From an archaeon (lineage in GTDB: Archaea; Altiarchaeota; Altiarchaeia; IMC4; QMZM01), in the NCBI GenBank assembly GCA_029933895.1, contig JAOZNG010000080.1, forward strand, positions 1 through 5,827: a stretch of 5,827 nt of DNA, read 5' to 3'. The notes below the pieces were generated by a model. It did not search any database. It was not told where the DNA came from and saw nothing but the letters and a program-made list of their open reading frames with translations. Shown here piece after piece: positions 5,606-5,827 of the stretch (its first letter is position 1; each line of letters begins with the position of its first letter). Made by a program: the position numbers and the translations under genes.

Positions 5606-5827
5606 CTATCTACCGTGCATCCTATCGATTATCATTAAAGCAATCTTTTCTGCCTTCTCCGGGTTCACTCCGTCGATGTGTGCATTCAGTATAGACCTGC
5701 CTGTGACTGTTGAGACATAAAGGTCCCTTAGATTAAGGGCTCTGTCGAGTATATCCTGGTCTATGAATATATCCTGTATCTTGGAGAAAGGGATTACTAT
5801 CTCCCTGGAGCCGAAGACGCCCTTCCA
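5606..5827 (-). CDS. C-terminal part of a PH-like (DUF304/bPH2) domain protein
   Basis: The minus strand is open from the right edge to a TAG at 5608-5606 and encodes the last 73 residues of a protein whose start lies outside the window. The segment reads as the end of a bacterial/archaeal pleckstrin-like domain of the YdbS/YdbT type: REIVIPFSKIQDIFIDQDIL at 8-27, a YVSTVTG strand at 37-43, then DGVNPEKAEKIALMIIDRM at 52-70 as the closing helix. This IP-x-x-KIQ-D pattern followed by a 'STxxG' strand and a 'NPEKAE' helix is characteristic. Such proteins usually have N-terminal membrane helices that cannot be checked here, and their biochemical role is mostly unknown. The gene converges on purE with 28 bases between the two stops. 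Identification is by remembered pattern on a fragment, so moderate confidence. Confidence 0.65.
   Translation of the reverse strand, partial: WKGVFGSREIVIPFSKIQDIFIDQDILDRALNLRDLYVSTVTGRSILNAHIDGVNPEKAEKIALMIIDRMHGR

Overview
The window looks like a stretch of archaeal chromosome. The evidence is an STT3/AglB-type oligosaccharyltransferase, an archaeal RNase P protein of the Rpp30 family, a minimal cis-prenyltransferase, arginine codons dominated by AGA/AGG, TATA-like boxes at archaeal promoter spacing, and dense coding with short gaps. The phylum cannot be settled from this sequence alone. All genes look like native housekeeping genes. I see no mobile element, CRISPR array, tRNA or rRNA.

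Layout, left to right. Positions 1-2755 (minus strand) hold 918 codons of an STT3/AglB oligosaccharyltransferase that runs off the left edge before its stop. Three bases upstream of its start codon lies the stop codon of uppS (2759-3445, minus), a cis-prenyltransferase. The two genes form an evident operon: UppS would make the long polyprenyl chain from which the glycan lipid carrier is built, and AglB transfers the glycan from that carrier to protein. An AT-rich gap of 129 bases (3446-3574) carries divergent promoter-like sequences and several copies of an 8-base repeat. It is followed by rnp3 (3575-4336, plus), an RNase P protein subunit. rnp3 converges on dapB (4343-5146, minus; lysine/diaminopimelate pathway) with six bases between the stop codons. 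A 47-base gap then separates dapB from the divergent purE (5194-5577, plus; purine synthesis). The window ends with the last 73 codons of a PH-like (DUF304-type) domain protein on the minus strand (5606-5827), convergent with purE.

Points most worth attention: (1) AglB has about 130 extra N-terminal residues with roughly four hydrophobic segments before the canonical first transmembrane helix, and its active-site motifs deviate from the usual pattern; (2) PurE is short, lacks the usual C-terminal tail and has Ala where class I enzymes have His in the HLPG motif; (3) the RTGGE-type loop of UppS is one residue short; (4) the dapB/purE promoters appear to overlap face to face; (5) there is a repeat cluster upstream of uppS. 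I found no wholly new multi-gene system.
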